Shown here in pieces: positions 29,057-38,265 of a stretch of DNA of 48,757 nt; position 1 is the first letter of the stretch, and the number at the start of each line of letters is the position of its first letter. Below the pieces are notes generated by a model. That model ran no database searches and was not told where the DNA came from. It worked only from the letters and a program-made list of their open reading frames with translations. The DNA lies in NCBI GenBank assembly GCA_023334545.1, contig JAADVB010000140.1, positions 1 through 48,757 on the forward strand, in the 5' to 3' direction. This stretch comes from Salisapilia sapeloensis. Lineage: Eukaryota; Oomycota; Peronosporomycetes; Peronosporales; Salisapiliaceae. Both the position numbers and the translations under genes were made by a program.

Positions 29057-29606
29057 GAGCAGATAATATTAATCTAACGAAACTACTGCAGTGTATCAAG
29101 TAACATCGGAACCTTGAGTAAATATGTGTATATGTGATATTGATTCGTTCGGTGAAGCATGTGGATGATACAATGTAGATGCTAGATCAAAGTTTTGACT
29201 GTTAATCCAGTTGACGGGCAGTGGTTGAATTCTCTGTCATAGTAGTGATAGCCTCAGGTTCACACTGTCGCTGTCTAGCTCTTAGTGCACCATACTTCAA
29301 GTGTTCAAAGGTTCAATGTAGCTAGAATGTCCTGTGAGGTCTCCAGTGTTTCCGAGTCTACACTTGAACTTGCGCACGTATATGATACTTTGCGCTGCTG
29401 GAGCTCTGCAAGAGTAGCTTGTCATGGAGTCAGAGTTATAGCTGATTTTTTAAACGAGTCAGGGAATTAACATTACATCATCCTGGACTGTAGGAAAGCT
29501 TTACAAAAGAGTTTTGGCTTCTTTGAATGAGTATGAGTTTGCATTTAACATCGCTACTCGCATCTAGGCTGAAGAAAAGCATGAAAGCTTGCACAGCACC
29601 AACAGC
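29057..29606. other. Intergenic region downstream of the P5B ATPase gene
   Basis: This 550-bp stretch holds one short plus-strand frame (29285-29470) without recognisable features. It must include the 3' end of the ATPase transcript and the promoter of the small minus-strand gene. Nothing else is seen. Confidence 0.4.
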
Positions 29607-32600
29607 TTACAGCTTCATGGGTAGCAAGTCCTTGTGATAGCGCCTGCGGAAGAAGTTGCGCACCGGTCCCTGCACGAAAATCCATTCGTACAACACGACG
29701 GCGACGGTGTTCGCGACGCCGATCACAAACAGCTCCCAACGGAATCCATCCGGAAGTGGAATGTCCGGCAGTCCCACGACATTTGTACTACTGGCCACTC
29801 GGAACTGATCACCAGTACGAGTCGGCGGCCCCACGAAGATGACACACATGAAGACCACGAGGACGGCGTAGTATCCAAGCAGGAACCAGTTTCGCCAAAT
29901 CGTTTCGCGGAAGCGAGAGCCAATACCTAGCTGTAGCCCAGTGCTCATCTGCTGCCAACAAACAAGGAACCACAAAGTAGGTCCTAGGTTACTGTCTTGA
30001 AGCAACCACCACTGGACAAGGTTCACGTTCAAAGGAGCAAACGGGCAGTACCACGGTTGGCGGACGAGGTGCTGAATACCACCATAGAGGAACAGGTAGT
30101 GGATAATGAACGCGCCAATCATAGACAGCATCGTTGTCGGACCGATGATACTGGACGTTGGACGTTCAGATCCTAGTTCCTTTAGAGGCTTTCCACGCGC
30201 CAATCCGTAGGAAAGACCCACGAGGATGGCGCCATCCAAATACATGAAGCCGAACTGGGAAATGAAGACAGAGTTGTGGTACATCACGAAGCGAGCGCCG
30301 ATGCCGATGAATCCGTACATGATCAAGTACTTGACACTGGCAAAAGACGTAGCTAATGCTCCACGGCCTTCCTTGACGATGTCCACGACAGACTGCAGTG
30401 TACGCTGTTTGCTCGTAAACGGCGACACTAGCGAGGCTTCCGCGTCGCTAAGTGCCACGCCAACATGAGCTAGACGCAGCGCGCCACAGTCGTTTCCACC
30501 ATCACCACACATACCGGTAACAGCACCACACTTCATGTGTAGGCGGACGCATTCCACTTTGCCGTCGGGCGTCATACGACTAAAGATACGGATATTCAGG
30601 AGAAGCTTATGGATATCGCCCATCTTGACGAGATGATCGAAGGCCTTGCCGGTCACGGCGAGCTCGACATTCGAGTCGTCGCTCTTGACCATCTCCTTGA
30701 CCTGGTCCATAGTGTGCACCTGCTGCGTGTCGACGTCCTTCCACACGAGCACGCTTCCCCTGGCATTGTCAATTTCCATGTCGCCGAGAATAACTTGAGC
30801 GTCATCACCTACGAGACCACTCGCACGGCCGATGTAGCATCCCGTCATGGCATTGTCACCAGTGATCATGACGGTACGAATGTCTCCTCTCTTGAGCGTC
30901 AAGAGAGCGTCTCTCGAGTCCGGTTTGAGCTCGTTACGGAACATGATCAGTCCTAGCATCGACAGACCTTCCTCCACCGCGTCACGATCCACTAGGAGTT
31001 TGTTCAGCTCAGCCTCGGACATTTCCGGCATCTCCTTGTACGAGATACCCAGCACGTAGCAACCCTTTCGAGCAAGACTGTCAGCCGTCGATTTGTAGTC
31101 GCTCGGGAGAGAGGAGGTATTAGAAATCTGCTCCATCTTTTCGTAAGATCCCTTGCAGAACACGTACAGCTTGCCACTCTCGCGATGACGCACCAGAACG
31201 CTCATGGACATGCGTGCGTGGTCGAACTCGAAACGCTTGACGACATCTAGGACGTCGCTGCCATCGTTCGTCTGGATGACAGGCATCTGGCCTTCTTCTT
31301 CCACGAGCTTCCACTGCGTGCTTTGGAACATCTTCACCTCTACTTCACTACCAACGAGTTGTCCGTTTAACGACCCGACGCTGTGGCAGGAAGCGAGACC
31401 ATAAGTCATGAGTGTTGGCAAGCTGTTGGATGCCACATCCTCTACTTCAGGCAAAAACTGCGTCGTAGAAGTGTCCATCGGAACACACCCTCTAAAGTCG
31501 AGTCCCTCTCTCGTGATCGTACCAGTCTTGTCGAAGCAGAAGACACGTAGCTTGCCACTCAAAATAATCCGGTGAGGGTTGATGCAAAAGATGTCCTGCT
31601 TTCGCAGACGCTTGGCAGCGTTCACTTGGCCGATTGTGATCACCACTGGAAGCAACGGATTGAGCACGGCCGAGAACATGAACATTCCGTACACGAATCC
31701 GAACGCCTGGTTGGTCAAACCAGCACCGTCAATGAGGAACTTCATGGCCAGATAAGCGGCAACGAAACCAAAGATGAATAGAGCGCCAAACACAGCCTTG
31801 AGCTGTTCGTCGTACTTGAAGCGCATCGGCATCGGGAACAAAATCGACTGGACGAGCTGACCACGGTTCGTGTGGGCACCAGTGGCTTGCACCACTGCCA
31901 CGATCTCTTCACCACGTCCAGAGGCAAGGACCTTCGTACCAGAGAAGAGCGTGTACTTCTTTCCAGATCCCTCTGCAGAGTACGTGTCAGAGCTGTGGGC
32001 AGGAATCGGGAATTTTTGCACCGGCATGGACTCCCCCGTCAGCATCGACTCGTCACAGACGGTCGAGCCTTGGACGATGACCAGGTCGCACGGCAGCTCC
32101 GTGTTTTCCGTGACACCGACGACGTCGCCAGGAGCAAGATCCGCCGAATCGACGGTCGTCCACTCGCCATCGCGCTTGACGCGGATGTCGCACGAGAACT
32201 TGGTCATCTCGACGATGGATGCCATCATACTGCGCTTGGTGTAGATGTTGAGCGTAGCTGTCACGAGAATGACGACCGTGTTCAACAGTCCGACGTACAC
32301 ATAGTCCGTGAAGTACCACGCGTAGTAGCACATGAGCTGGTAGATGTAGAAGAAGGAGAAGAACTCGTCGACGATGCTCACGTAGATACTAGGCATTTCG
32401 ACTTCAATCGCATTTCTGCCAACCACACCCACGCGTCGGTCATGCTCTGCTGTCGACAGACCTACTGATTCGGCAGCAATATTATCGAATGTATCGCCTA
32501 GGACGATGGAGCCAGGAATGAACTTTCGAGCATTGTCATCGTACGTGTAACGAAGGTGCTGGAACTCGACATACCGAGCACCGTCCGTCGTGGTGTGTAC

Positions 32601-33908
32601 CTCCACCGTCTCCTCCGCGCCCGAGTGGTGGTTGGGGAATAAAAAGTTCTCGGCACGAGCGACAAAGGTCGACACGCCTGTGCGGTCCTCAAGCAACACT
32701 TCCGACGTCTCCGGCTTGTGCATCTGCACACGAGAGCAGGAAGCCAAAGTGTCCGGGTATCGGAAGTAGTTCATCATGCGATCCCGGAGGCAGACGACAG
32801 CTCCGAGCCAGACACACGTGACGGCCCAGAGGACGATGAACATCACAATGATGGTCTGGTTCGCGTCAAAGAGACCGGCGTATTGTTCCGTGGCAAAGTT
32901 ACCAGTGTTATCCAAAATGATGATGATGATCGGGAAGTTTAGAATCACGGTCATGGCGGCAAAGTACCACAAGACGACTTTACCGACGAACGAATCCGAG
33001 TATCCGACTTGCACAACCTCATCCGAAACTTCCCTCAGGTGCACTTCAGAAGGACGGTTGGCGACAGATACGCCTGTGACAGACTTGTCAGGAGTCTCCG
33101 GGCCTCCGCGATAGTCCATCAAGCTCTTTCGACCATCGTCAGGCTTGACGGGCGTCAACGACGATGGTTTTCTGCCGGAACGGGCAGTGCGGAGCACGAT
33201 CCAAGCCGCCAGTAGCACGGCGCAGAGGCCGTAGAGGACGTAGAAGACAACAATCGGTGCTTCTTTGAACGACGTGTAGCGGTACATGGACGGGAACGAT
33301 TCTTGTGTGCACATCGAGCGCGCATCTTCATCCACTTCTCCATTGTCGAGCATCAGGCTGGTGCAATTAGCTCCTGTGAGCGGGAACGAGGCATTGTTGT
33401 TACGTGGACTCGGGTCCGATGACCAGTAGACGGTAAAGTCCTCCGAGTCCTCTGCAAGTGACTTGTTCTGTGCGAAACGGTCATCGTCGGGGTTGAAGGA
33501 GCATTGCAGCTTTTCAACCAATTTGCCGTCGACTGCGACATCGTTCAGACGGCACATCTTGCCTGGCTTGTTGTAGTTGTACCACGGCGTATCCGGTGCG
33601 TACATGGAGAAGTGGCCGTCTTTGGCCCAGTCGACCTGACGAGCCTTAGCCCAGCCTTCTTCGTAGTATTTTTCGTACGTGTGGCCGTGCACCGGGTCCG
33701 TCTTGGAGCTCGGACGATTAAACTTGGTATAGACAATCTTGTTCGTCGGACTGAGCTCGCAGCAGTAGTACTCGGGTGCATGGTTAATGGCACATGCCGG
33801 GAAGTCTTTCTGCGAGGCAGCGGCCTCCGTCACGGAAAGCAAAAGCGATGCCGTCGTGGCAAGCACGAGCAACGCTTGGAGCTTGTTATTCGGGGTAGTT
33901 GGATCCAT
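29607..33908 (-). CDS. P5B-type (ATP13A-like) P-type ATPase
   Basis: P5B ATPases are endolysosomal or vacuolar pumps; the best studied export polyamines from the organelle lumen. This single exon encodes 1433 residues. A signal-like start (LQALLVLATTASLLLSVTEA) precedes a roughly 180-residue Cys- and Asn-rich luminal or extracellular domain and a first span near 218-240, more than P5B proteins usually carry. The pump core follows: TGES in the actuator domain (about 624-627), phosphorylation motif DKTGT (about 793-797), then GDNAMTGCYIGRASGL and CGDGGNDCGALRLAHVGVAL. After M4, the stretch IFCINPHRIILSGKLRVFCF is typical of P5B. The M4 motif reads NPLLP where P5B enzymes have PPALP. The true start is the ATG at 33906-33908; the frame extends three codons further to a GTG. 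The end is basic (FFRRRYHKDLLPMKL). Confidence 0.88.
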   Translation of the reverse strand: MDPTTPNNKLQALLVLATTASLLLSVTEAAASQKDFPACAINHAPEYYCCELSPTNKIVYTKFNRPSSKTDPVHGHTYEKYYEEGWAKARQVDWAKDGHFSMYAPDTPWYNYNKPGKMCRLNDVAVDGKLVEKLQCSFNPDDDRFAQNKSLAEDSEDFTVYWSSDPSPRNNNASFPLTGANCTSLMLDNGEVDEDARSMCTQESFPSMYRYTSFKEAPIVVFYVLYGLCAVLLAAWIVLRTARSGRKPSSLTPVKPDDGRKSLMDYRGGPETPDKSVTGVSVANRPSEVHLREVSDEVVQVGYSDSFVGKVVLWYFAAMTVILNFPIIIIILDNTGNFATEQYAGLFDANQTIIVMFIVLWAVTCVWLGAVVCLRDRMMNYFRYPDTLASCSRVQMHKPETSEVLLEDRTGVSTFVARAENFLFPNHHSGAEETVEVHTTTDGARYVEFQHLRYTYDDNARKFIPGSIVLGDTFDNIAAESVGLSTAEHDRRVGVVGRNAIEVEMPSIYVSIVDEFFSFFYIYQLMCYYAWYFTDYVYVGLLNTVVILVTATLNIYTKRSMMASIVEMTKFSCDIRVKRDGEWTTVDSADLAPGDVVGVTENTELPCDLVIVQGSTVCDESMLTGESMPVQKFPIPAHSSDTYSAEGSGKKYTLFSGTKVLASGRGEEIVAVVQATGAHTNRGQLVQSILFPMPMRFKYDEQLKAVFGALFIFGFVAAYLAMKFLIDGAGLTNQAFGFVYGMFMFSAVLNPLLPVVITIGQVNAAKRLRKQDIFCINPHRIILSGKLRVFCFDKTGTITREGLDFRGCVPMDTSTTQFLPEVEDVASNSLPTLMTYGLASCHSVGSLNGQLVGSEVEVKMFQSTQWKLVEEEGQMPVIQTNDGSDVLDVVKRFEFDHARMSMSVLVRHRESGKLYVFCKGSYEKMEQISNTSSLPSDYKSTADSLARKGCYVLGISYKEMPEMSEAELNKLLVDRDAVEEGLSMLGLIMFRNELKPDSRDALLTLKRGDIRTVMITGDNAMTGCYIGRASGLVGDDAQVILGDMEIDNARGSVLVWKDVDTQQVHTMDQVKEMVKSDDSNVELAVTGKAFDHLVKMGDIHKLLLNIRIFSRMTPDGKVECVRLHMKCGAVTGMCGDGGNDCGALRLAHVGVALSDAEASLVSPFTSKQRTLQSVVDIVKEGRGALATSFASVKYLIMYGFIGIGARFVMYHNSVFISQFGFMYLDGAILVGLSYGLARGKPLKELGSERPTSSIIGPTTMLSMIGAFIIHYLFLYGGIQHLVRQPWYCPFAPLNVNLVQWWLLQDSNLGPTLWFLVCWQQMSTGLQLGIGSRFRETIWRNWFLLGYYAVLVVFMCVIFVGPPTRTGDQFRVASSTNVVGLPDIPLPDGFRWELFVIGVANTVAVVLYEWIFVQGPVRNFFRRRYHKDLLPMKL

Positions 33909-34608
33909 CAGGCCCACCCCCTACCAACCTCCTTTAATTTGATGTAGCTAAGTGTTGTTAGTGCCGCTGATGTTGGCGGACTTGTCGGTCAGAGTCGCTC
34001 TCGCAAGGTGAGAAGTACGTCTTGGAGAGCAGATCAAGGAATGGCCTATAGGCAGGCTCGATTCTGTGTCACCAAATCAGACGATTTGACGGACCACATG
34101 TCCGATCTCTACTTGATGGTGGGCGAGCCGGAGCGCGTGCTTCATTACTATGAAGTCCAGCATTGGTGACCACACTGATAATGGATAAAGGAACGGCGGT
34201 CGGATACCTACCTGCACATAGACGCAGTTATATCGCATATACGTTCGTACAGAAGGTGCTTTTCAATCTCGTAAGCGTACGATAGTGGATTAAACGGGAA
34301 ATCGCCGCGAGTACAAACGACCGAACCACTCAAAGTGTCGACAGGTGGAGATGCTTTTTGAAAGATGTGCAGCTTGGCATCGATAAAGAAGCAAGAGTAG
34401 GATGTGGCAGTTCTTACGCTGCACCTAGTGACTAGAAGAGGAGATGAGTGCTTCAAAACTTCAGCAAAAGATAGACTCGCCCTAGCATATCCATCTGGGT
34501 TTCCATAGTCACAATGGAATAAGAACCTCTGGAACGAATGGCTGTCCGATTGGCATATGGTTCTATTGGATCCAGATTACTTGACCCGCACCGACACGAC
34601 TCCTCGTA
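33909..34608. other. Intergenic region between divergent P5B ATPase and tRNA methyltransferase genes
   Basis: This 700-bp stretch presumably holds both promoters. It also contains a small TPR-like open frame, listed separately. A minus-strand frame at 34208-34456 overlaps nothing recognisable and is not called. Confidence 0.4.
34041..34169 (+). pseudogene. Possible tetratricopeptide-repeat gene fragment
   Basis: This frame is open from about 33945 and contains an ATG at 34041 and a TGA at 34167-34169. It reads MAYRQARFCVTKSDD followed by SDLYLMVGEPERVLHYYE. The second part fits a TPR repeat (A/L-x-x-Y-x-x-x-G-x-x-x-x-A/V-x-x-Y-Y-E). It is far too short to be a TPR gene and no splice sites link it to more sequence, so I read it as a relic or chance. 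Confidence 0.25.
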
Positions 34609-35394
34609 ATGGTTGACTTCTATTCGCGCGACTTTGACTGGGAGGAGCACGCTCGGGACTGCCGAGCAGCAGTCGAAGCTCCACAGCAGACACCGTCCGT
34701 GCAATTCGACCCGAAAGAGAGGTGGGAGACTTTTCACCGACAAAACTCCGGGAAGGCATATAAGCCTCGGCGGTACCTAACGAGTGAGTTTCCGGAGCTT
34801 CAGACTTTGGATGGCAATCAACTCACCACCGAAATTCTGGAAATTGGATGTGGATACGGCAGCTCCATCTTCCCCATCCTCGAAACGTGTCCTCACATCC
34901 ATGCGCAAGTGTGTGACTTGAGTCCTCACGCCATCGACATCTTACGCAATAATCCTTCACATGACAACTCGCGATGTCGAGCCTTCGTACTGGACATTAC
35001 GCAAGACGATCTAGACGTGCCTAAAAACTCGGTGGATATCGTTCTACTCGTCTTCACCTTGTCTTCCATCCACCCATCCCACCACGACAGCGTCATGGAG
35101 AAAATTTACAACGTCCTCAAGCCAGGAGGTATCCTGTGCTTTCGAGACTATGGACTGTACGATCTAGCCATGCTCCGGAGTTCCCAAAAGCTGTCTTCAT
35201 CGCTCTACTATCGCCAAGACGGCACGCTCGCCTACTTCTTTTCGACCGAGACACTTCCATCGACCAACTTTTCCATCCTCGAAAACGAGTACCACACCGT
35301 CCTGCTCAAGAACCGTCGGAAACAGTCGGATATGAAACGCGTCTACCTTCATGCTAAACTCCAGAAGCCAACGAAAGAAAAAAGTACCAACTAG
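34609..35394 (+). CDS. tRNA N3-methylcytidine methyltransferase (METTL2/6/8 family)
   Basis: This 261-residue single-exon SAM-dependent methyltransferase belongs to the Trm140/METTL2/6/8 family, which makes m3C at position 32 of certain tRNAs. Landmarks: FYSRDFDWEEHARDC at the start, FHRQNSGKAYKPRRYLTSEF (42-61), SAM motif ILEIGCGYGSSIFPIL (76-91), VCDLSPHAIDIL, DIVLLVFTLSSIHP, and the diagnostic LKPGGILCFRDYGLYDLAML (about 171-190), where R-D-Y-G-x-Y-D marks the family. The length fits METTL6 rather than the longer METTL2. No mitochondrial presequence is evident, so a cytosolic enzyme is likely. The start is ATG 34609. It ends 39 bp before the convergent ankyrin gene. Confidence 0.9.
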   Translation: MVDFYSRDFDWEEHARDCRAAVEAPQQTPSVQFDPKERWETFHRQNSGKAYKPRRYLTSEFPELQTLDGNQLTTEILEIGCGYGSSIFPILETCPHIHAQVCDLSPHAIDILRNNPSHDNSRCRAFVLDITQDDLDVPKNSVDIVLLVFTLSSIHPSHHDSVMEKIYNVLKPGGILCFRDYGLYDLAMLRSSQKLSSSLYYRQDGTLAYFFSTETLPSTNFSILENEYHTVLLKNRRKQSDMKRVYLHAKLQKPTKEKSTN

Positions 35395-35433
35395 TTAAAT
35401 TCCAAACTACAAATCTCACTGCGTAAAAGTTTC

Positions 35434-37145
35434 TCACTCGGCCACTTCGATCGTAGCCTCCTCCATCTCGAAGCTCTGACGGTCCCAGTCCCAGTCCAGC
35501 AAATCCTTGAGCAACTCGACCACGTCCTGTGACACAGACACGCCGAACTGCACCGCTGTTGTCGAAGGATACGTCGCCAACACGCCCTGCACGTCCGCCA
35601 TCCGATAGCAGCGCTTCATCGTATCACGAGGCAACGGCAGCTTATTGTTCTCAAACAACGCGCGGAACTCTGGACTCTCACGTAGCAGCGCCAAGTGGCC
35701 TGTGAAGGTTTCACGACCTGCTCTCTCGCGAATGTCTTTTAACGTTGGACGCATCTCCAGCGCAAAGCTTGAGAGCACCTCGTCGATCAAATACACGCCA
35801 TGCTGCACGACGCAGTGTGGTCGAAAGACAGCGTCATACTCGAGGTACTCCATCTGACGTGTCCATAGGCGACATGTCGGCAGGAACTGGGCGATGTTCT
35901 GTAGCAGAGGCTTCGGAAGTCTCATGCTGCGGTCCAGCAGCTCCCTCGTGACCTGGTGACGTTTCGGGCAAGGGGTCTTTAGCACCGTCGCTCGGCCATG
36001 CACTACCAGAGAGCTCATTCGCATCAACTCGCGACTACGCTTGCGTCTCAATTCGTTCCGCATGAGCCTCAACTGGTTCGACACAGTAATTTGTAAAAAC
36101 AAGCGGACGTGGCCTCGTCGATGAGCAGTCTCTGCCGCGGTCTTGTCGCGATCGTCTTTCTTAAAAATGTCTGCGCCGGCAGTCAACAGCGCCTCGACGG
36201 CTTCCAGGTGACCTCTCTTGGCCGCCAAGAGCAGAGCGGTGGAGCCCTGTCGGGTCTGTGTGTTTACGTCCGAGCCAGCCTCGATGAGGAGCGTCGCGAT
36301 GGACGCGTGGCCTCTTTGCGCAGCCAGCATGAGAGCCGTCATGCCCTCATTGTTGGCTGCGCACGGATCGGACCGACGCTCCAGGAGGAAGTGGACCACG
36401 GCCTCGCGACCTTCTTGGGCGGCACGCATGAGGGGCGTCGTCCCCTTGAGATTGGCATAGTTGGCGTTGGCTCCGTAGTCTATCAGGCGCTGGACAGTAC
36501 TCAGGTGTCCAAAGTGGGCGGCCGGAATTATAGCCGTGTTCTTGGCCTCCTCACTGGCGCCATTGCGCATGAGCATCTCTGTCATATCCGTGTGCCCTTT
36601 CTGAGCGGCAAGCTGCAATGCACATAGACGTTTGGACTACGCGTAGACGTTAGATCAAGTGGATTTTAACACGATACGATCGATAGTACGTTTGTTTGGT
36701 TGACATCGGCGCCGTTGTCCAGGAGGAATTGACAGAGACTGGGCAGGTGCTGCCGCACGCCGATCATGAGCAACGTGAAACCGTTCTCGTCTTCGTCCGA
36801 GACGAGTCGAGATAGAATTTCGCGCCCATTGTGGCTTTGCTGGACTTCTCCTAGACACTTATCGAGCATATGAGGCTTGGGCTCTCGTGCCCATTTAAAG
36901 ACTTCCCGCGCAACGTCTTCATAGACGAGGACGGTGGATTCACTGGATTCGACGAGTAGTCCTGTACTGTGGTTTTCTTCGTCGTCTGTACTGGATTCTT
37001 CCGTGGCGCTAATAGTAGTGTTGTGCGCTGGTCGGGAGGAAAAGAGGGGAAAGTCGAGACTCTGCGGGACGGACCAGAAGGACGTGCCTTGGTTGTCTTC
37101 TACGCGGATCCGTTTCCGAGGTGGCTCCTCGCGCCCTTCGCTCAT
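35434..37145 (-). CDS. Ankyrin-repeat protein
   Basis: Two exons, in transcript order 36690-37145 and 35434-36636, join across a 53-nt intron to 552 residues. A polar, acidic N-terminus (EEPPRKRIRV could be a nuclear signal) is followed from about residue 120 by roughly seven ankyrin repeats. Examples are GADVNQTN ahead of the splice site, then LCALQLAAQKGHTDMTEML, GTTPLMRAAQEGREAVVHFL, GMTALMLAAQRGHASIATLL and GSTALLLAAKRGHLEAVEAL. The last 300 residues are helical with no recognised domain. Ankyrin stacks bind other proteins; the partner is unknown. The intron falls between the first and second repeats. The start is 22 bp from that of a doubtful plus-strand ORF. Confidence 0.85.
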
Positions 37146-37167
37146 TCTTTAGCCGATCGATTCGGAA

Positions 37168-37497
37168 ATGGAGAGTACTAAAAAAAAGGTACGACGGCCG
37201 AAAGTGGCCGTTTTCGAGTATACAAACAGCAAGTCTTTAAAATTTTACTTAACTGGGACATCAGACGAAACAGGTTCCAAAGACTTGTCTCTTCCACCAA
37301 AAGACATGAGATCTACAGGGTCAATTACAAATTACAGGATATTTGAACTGCGCTTGACTATTCATTGCCTGGATGCGGTTTCCTCAAATGTATATGCTAC
37401 AAGGCAGGTCTTATCTGATTCCAATAGGATCGAGCTACGGGAAGAGATACATCGGTGCATGCACATTACAGTTCAAAAAGACCTTGTTAGCTGTTAA
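37168..37497 (+). CDS. Small hypothetical ORF, doubtful
   Basis: This frame of 109 codons has an ATG at 37168 and begins with lysine-rich MESTKKKVRRPKVAVFEY. It then has a polar stretch and ends QKDLVSC. It sits in the only gap between the ankyrin gene and ureF and overlaps the 3' end of ureF by 11 bp. The spacing of 22 bp to the divergent ankyrin start leaves no room for a separate promoter. A second frame (from 37373) across the same DNA reads equally well, so coding status is uncertain. No family is recognised. Confidence 0.3.
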   Translation: MESTKKKVRRPKVAVFEYTNSKSLKFYLTGTSDETGSKDLSLPPKDMRSTGSITNYRIFELRLTIHCLDAVSSNVYATRQVLSDSNRIELREEIHRCMHITVQKDLVSC

Positions 37498-38209
37498 AGA
37501 TTCTCGTGTAAAGTTGGTCGTGCATATTTTGCACCAAGTCCAGCACTGGAGCAGAAGTATACGCATCAGCGATCAGTCGATCTTTTTTCTGCCGCCATAC
37601 CTCTTCCACTTCCTCTTCCATTTGCATGAGCATTTTAGAAGCTTGTGTCGGACCGATGAGATTCAGTCGCGTCGCAGCACTCACTGCATCCCGCATACAG
37701 CAATATAAAAACATCTTTTGTGCCGTTCCGCTTTCGATGTCCAGCATGCCGCACACAACTCCAAAGATGACGGTTTGATGCATTCCTTTGTGTCCATGCA
37801 AGCTCTTCTCTCTAGATTTCTTTCGAATATCACCCAATAGAGTGTTCAAGTCCAAACGCGTATTTAAAAAAGAAGGATAAATCGCTTGGGCAAGTCGCAG
37901 CATGGCGTTACCCTGGGCAACTGACGCCTTCGTCGCAACATGATTCGAAAACAATGCACTGGTCTCATTGTTCAACCGCTCCAGTTCCTCCAAAATCTCT
38001 TCCGGAGATGACAAGGAAGCAGCCGAATGGGCGGATGTGACGATCGGCATGGACAAATTGGCTGTTTGGTGTAAAGTGGAACTTAGAAACGCGTCCAAGG
38101 AAAAAGGGTGATCAAGTAGCTTTTCCTGTAACATCGCTTCGAGTCCGAGCGAGTGGGCAAAGCCTCCAGTGGGACAGAACGAGTCCACGAGCTGCCATTC
38201 CCGCCACAT
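37487..38209 (-). CDS. ureF: Urease accessory protein UreF
   Basis: UreF works with UreG and UreD/H to load nickel into urease. This 240-residue single-exon protein opens with the family signature WQLVDSFCPTGGFAHSLGLE (5-24), and later shows LNNETSALFSNHVATKASVA, a GHKGMHQTVIFGVVCGMLD-like helix pair and CMRDAVSAATRLNLIGPTQA, matching the all-helical UreF fold. The start is the ATG at 38207-38209; the frame continues upstream only to a GTG. The length matches UreF. It follows the terminal nucleotidyltransferase gene in the same direction after only 56 bp. No urease structural gene lies in the window. Confidence 0.88.
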   Translation of the reverse strand: MWREWQLVDSFCPTGGFAHSLGLEAMLQEKLLDHPFSLDAFLSSTLHQTANLSMPIVTSAHSAASLSSPEEILEELERLNNETSALFSNHVATKASVAQGNAMLRLAQAIYPSFLNTRLDLNTLLGDIRKKSREKSLHGHKGMHQTVIFGVVCGMLDIESGTAQKMFLYCCMRDAVSAATRLNLIGPTQASKMLMQMEEEVEEVWRQKKDRLIADAYTSAPVLDLVQNMHDQLYTRIFNS

Positions 38210-38265
38210 CGTCCAACTGACCACGTGCTAATCTGATAACGAAAGAAAAGAAAAAAGATTTTCTT

